NCBI GenBank assembly: GCA_030044695.1
Contig: JASIDM010000025.1
Location: forward strand, 1 to 7,056
From: Thermoplasmata archaeon
Lineage (GTDB): Archaea; Thermoplasmatota; Thermoplasmata; Lutacidiplasmatales; UBA184
Length of the DNA stretch: 7,056 nucleotides
Direction: 5' to 3'
The position numbers and the translations under genes are program-made. The notes below the pieces were generated by a model, which was not told where the DNA came from, did no database searches, and saw only the letters and a list, made by a program, of their open reading frames with translations. Each line of letters starts with the position of its first letter. The stretch's first letter is position 1. Below, piece after piece: positions 5,260 through 7,056 of the stretch.

Positions 5260-5958
5260 GTGGCCGCCGCCCGTCCCCGGCAGGGCGAGGATGACCGACC
5301 CCGGGCGTGGCTCTCCTGGAGCAGCGGCAAGGACTCGGCGTACGCCCTTCACGAGGTCCGCCGGAGCGGCACGTACGAGGTCGTCCGCCTCCTCACGACG
5401 GTGAGCGACGCCTTCGACCGGGTCTCCATGCACGGGGTCCGCGAGGCGCTCCTCGACGCCCAGGCGGCGTCGGCCGGCCTCCCCCTGGAGAAGGTGCGGA
5501 TCCCCTATCCCTGCCCGAACGCGACGTACGAGCGCGCGATGACGGAGGTCCTCGCGCGGGCCGCCGCCGACGGCGTGCGGCACGTGGTCTTCGGCGACCT
5601 GTTCCTTGAGGAGATCCGGGCCTACCGCGAGCAGCGCCTGGCGCCGCTCGGGTTCCGGGGGGTCTTCCCCCTGTGGGGCCGTCCGACCGGGGAGCTCGCC
5701 CGGGAGATGATCGCCGCAGGGCTGCGGGCGCGGCTGTGCTGCGTCGACCCGAAGCGGATCCCCGCCAGGTTCGCGGGCCGGAACTTCGACCTCGAGCTCC
5801 TCGCCGAGCTGCCGCCGGAGGTCGACCCCTGCGGCGAGCGCGGCGAGTTCCACACGTGCGTCACGGACGGCCCGATGTTCCGGGCCCCCGTCCGGGCCCG
5901 GGTGGGCGAGACCGTCGAGCGGGACGGGTTCGTCTTCACCGACCTGGTGCCCGACTGA
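5260..5958 (+). CDS. PP-loop ATPase of the Dph6-like COG2102 family (adenine nucleotide alpha hydrolase fold)
   Basis: The protein has 232 residues. Family members adenylate a substrate: Dph6 proper amidates diphthine on elongation factor 2. Seen here are the PP-loop SSGKDS (21-26), VSMHGVR (55-61), VVFGDLF (109-115), FPLWGRPTGEL (136-146) and the C-terminal signature DPCGERGEFHT (189-199). The SSGKDS and DPCGE versions match what I recall of the bacterial-type branch, whose role is unknown, better than archaeal Dph6 with SGGKDS. Diphthine amidation should therefore not be assumed. The GTG at 5260 is the only upstream start in frame, and it gives about 15 residues without family resemblance. 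An ATG at 5291 lies in another frame and would give a natural-looking N-terminus with one extra base. The 3' end overlaps hemH tail to tail by 23 bases. Confidence 0.85.
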   Translation: MAAARPRQGEDDRPRAWLSWSSGKDSAYALHEVRRSGTYEVVRLLTTVSDAFDRVSMHGVREALLDAQAASAGLPLEKVRIPYPCPNATYERAMTEVLARAAADGVRHVVFGDLFLEEIRAYREQRLAPLGFRGVFPLWGRPTGELAREMIAAGLRARLCCVDPKRIPARFAGRNFDLELLAELPPEVDPCGERGEFHTCVTDGPMFRAPVRARVGETVERDGFVFTDLVPD

Positions 5959-6904
5959 CCGGGGGCGCCGCGGGCGAGTCCGCCGGCGCCTCGACCACGG
6001 CGGCGAGCGCCTCGACGACGTCGTCGGCGTCGTTGGGCATCGGCACGCGGTGGTAGTCGATCCCCTGCGCGGTCGCGAACTCCCGGACGACGACGTCGAG
6101 GTCGTACAGCACCTCGAGGTGGTCGAAGACGAACCCGAACGACGCGACGAGCTGGCGGCGGGCCCCCCGCCGGAGCCAGTCGACCATCACCTCGGTGATG
6201 TCGGGGCCGAGCCACGGCTCGGTGGTGTTCCCCGGGCTCTGGAAGGTGAACGACCACTGCTCGAGGCCGGCGGCCCGGGCGATCGCCCCGGAGGTCGCCT
6301 CGAGCAGCTCCGGGTACGGGTCGCCGCGCGCCCGCATGCGCGCCGGCAGGCTGTGGGCGCTCAGGAGGACGGGGGGCGAAGGGTCCCCGAGCCGGCCGAG
6401 CTCCTCGCCGATCGCCCGGCGCCAGTAGCCAATCCAGTGGGGATCGAGGTGCCAGTCGAGCCGTACGTCGACGTCGATCGGTCGCGAGGCTTGGCGCTGG
6501 CCCTCCGCGACGCCGTCCCGGTACGGTTCGCCGATCCAGAGCGACGGGTACGGGGTGGTGGCGACCGCGACGAGGCGCGTGAACCCCGCGTCCGACGCGG
6601 CGATGATCACGTCGCGCAGCGCGGGCTTGCCGTGCTTCACCCCGAGCAGCACCTTCGTCCCCGGCGCCCGGCTCGCCAGGCGGCGTTCGAGCTTGTCGCG
6701 CAGGGAGCCGAGGATCCTGGCCTGCGGCGAGCCCCCGATCTTGGCGTAGCGCCGGCGGTACTCCTCCACCGTGTCGGGCGACGGCGCCCGGCCGTGGAGC
6801 ACCTCGCGCAGGTACTCCGGCAGGTCGTCCGGTCCCGTCGGGCTGCCGTAGCCCATCAGCAGGACGCCCGTCCCGCCGCTCCCGACCGCCGGCCGCTCCG
6901 TCAT
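5936..6904 (-). CDS. hemH: Ferrochelatase, coproporphyrin type by resemblance
   Basis: This enzyme inserts ferrous iron into a porphyrin at or near the membrane in the last steps of heme synthesis. It has 322 residues, the usual length. The metal-site residues are present: H184 in LLSAHSLP and E264 in [11 protein letters not shown]19 in LLMGYGSP matches the iron-facing Tyr13 of the Bacillus subtilis enzyme. Other blocks, GDPYPELL (195-202), [15 protein letters not shown] (221-235) and [12 protein letters not shown], also follow the Bacillus protein closely. That favours coproporphyrin III as substrate, so cpfC is a possible symbol. The extra C-terminal stretch after about residue 304 is Ala/Pro-rich and overlaps the neighbouring gene's 3' end. 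The ATG at 6902-6904 overlaps the hemE stop as ATGA, indicating one operon with coupled translation. Confidence 0.95.
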   Translation of the reverse strand: MTERPAVGSGGTGVLLMGYGSPTGPDDLPEYLREVLHGRAPSPDTVEEYRRRYAKIGGSPQARILGSLRDKLERRLASRAPGTKVLLGVKHGKPALRDVIIAASDAGFTRLVAVATTPYPSLWIGEPYRDGVAEGQRQASRPIDVDVRLDWHLDPHWIGYWRRAIGEELGRLGDPSPPVLLSAHSLPARMRARGDPYPELLEATSGAIARAAGLEQWSFTFQSPGNTTEPWLGPDITEVMVDWLRRGARRQLVASFGFVFDHLEVLYDLDVVVREFATAQGIDYHRVPMPNDADDVVEALAAVVEAPADSPAAPPVSRAPGR

Positions 6905-7056
6905 CGCCTCGGAACCCCGGCCTCGTGGACGAACCGAACCAGCTCGCCGACGCGCTCCGGATCGGTCTCGGGGAGGACGCCGTGGCCTAAATTGAAGACG
7001 TGCGAACGGCGCTCGGGGAGCTCGGCGAGGACGGCGGCGGCCTCGCGGCGCACGAC
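6901..7056 (-). CDS. hemE: Uroporphyrinogen decarboxylase, C-terminal end (gene runs off the right edge)
   Basis: Only the last 51 residues are in the window, reading in frame from the right edge to a TGA at 6901-6903. They contain the conserved C-terminal block [18 protein letters not shown] followed by [12 protein letters not shown], which is diagnostic of HemE. The enzyme converts uroporphyrinogen III to coproporphyrinogen III in the cytoplasm, supplying the branch that ends at the ferrochelatase encoded next. The stop overlaps the hemH ATG. The catalytic N-terminal part is not visible, so integrity of the gene cannot be judged. Confidence 0.93.
   Translation of the reverse strand, partial: VVRREAAAVLAELPERRSHVFNLGHGVLPETDPERVGELVRFVHEAGVPRR

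Noticed and set aside
5221..5274. tRNA-like sequence beginning GCGGGCGGTAGCTCA, with a 7-bp outer stem (5222-5228 with 5267-5273) and GCTC/GAGC inside
   Set aside because: It spans only about 53 bases, lacks an anticodon arm and a T-arm with a GTTC-type loop, and its D-loop would be 21 bases. It is at most a hairpin between two genes.
3771..5404. Long frames of 458 codons (minus, 3771-5147) and 441 codons (plus, 4079-5404) over the membrane-protein gene
   Set aside because: Both are charged, Arg-rich and without domains, while the frame at 4197-5213 shows membrane helices and family motifs.
1..7056. CRISPR arrays, transposases, integrases, attachment sites or defence genes
   Set aside because: I saw no regularly spaced repeats, no mobile-element proteins and no toxin or nuclease motifs. 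The gene set looks chromosomal.

Overview
This is a GC-rich (roughly 70%) and very gene-dense window. It has eight complete genes, two genes cut by the window edges, and no intergenic gap over about 215 bases. No RNA gene, CRISPR array, insertion sequence or other mobile element is visible. The best guess is a high-GC archaeon, perhaps of the Thermoplasmatota. The exported solute-binding protein has an uncleaved N-terminal anchor, no lipobox and nine N-glycosylation sequons. No strong Shine-Dalgarno motif precedes any start. The one AT-rich patch looks like an archaeal promoter placed for a leaderless transcript. These are inferences; a GC-rich monoderm bacterium is not excluded.

Layout, left to right. 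(1) Positions 1-1978, minus strand: a metal-uptake operon read right to left. It holds a DtxR/MntR-type regulator, an anchored ZnuA/TroA-type metal-binding protein, and the start of the partner ABC ATPase, which runs off the left edge. Junctions are 2 and 6 bases. An imperfect palindrome resembling DtxR-family operators overlaps the presumed promoter at 2001-2033. (2) Positions 2192-4026, minus strand: a possible stress or housekeeping cluster of a universal stress protein, a glyoxalase-fold (VOC) protein and a class III-like polyphosphate kinase 2, the last two overlapping by 20 bases. (3) Positions 4197-5958, plus strand: a polytopic membrane protein resembling GT87/DUF2029 GT-C glycosyltransferases, then a PP-loop ATPase of the Dph6-like COG2102 family. 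(4) Positions 5936-7056, minus strand: the 3' end of hemE, overlapping hemH by ATGA. hemH runs tail to tail into the PP-loop gene with a 23-base overlap.

How they work together: region 1 is a self-contained, probably autoregulated metal importer. Its ligand set (His, His, Glu, Glu, with no His-rich loop) looks more like Mn/Fe-type than classic zinc proteins. Region 4 belongs to heme synthesis, and its ferrochelatase resembles the coproporphyrin type of monoderm bacteria. Regions 2 and 3 are same-strand neighbours whose co-function is only suggested by context.

I found no convincing undescribed multi-gene system. The points most worth a second look are the regulator that seems to lack its primary metal-site residues, its operator/promoter, the monoderm-type ferrochelatase in a probably archaeal genome, and the uncertain N-terminus of the PP-loop gene.
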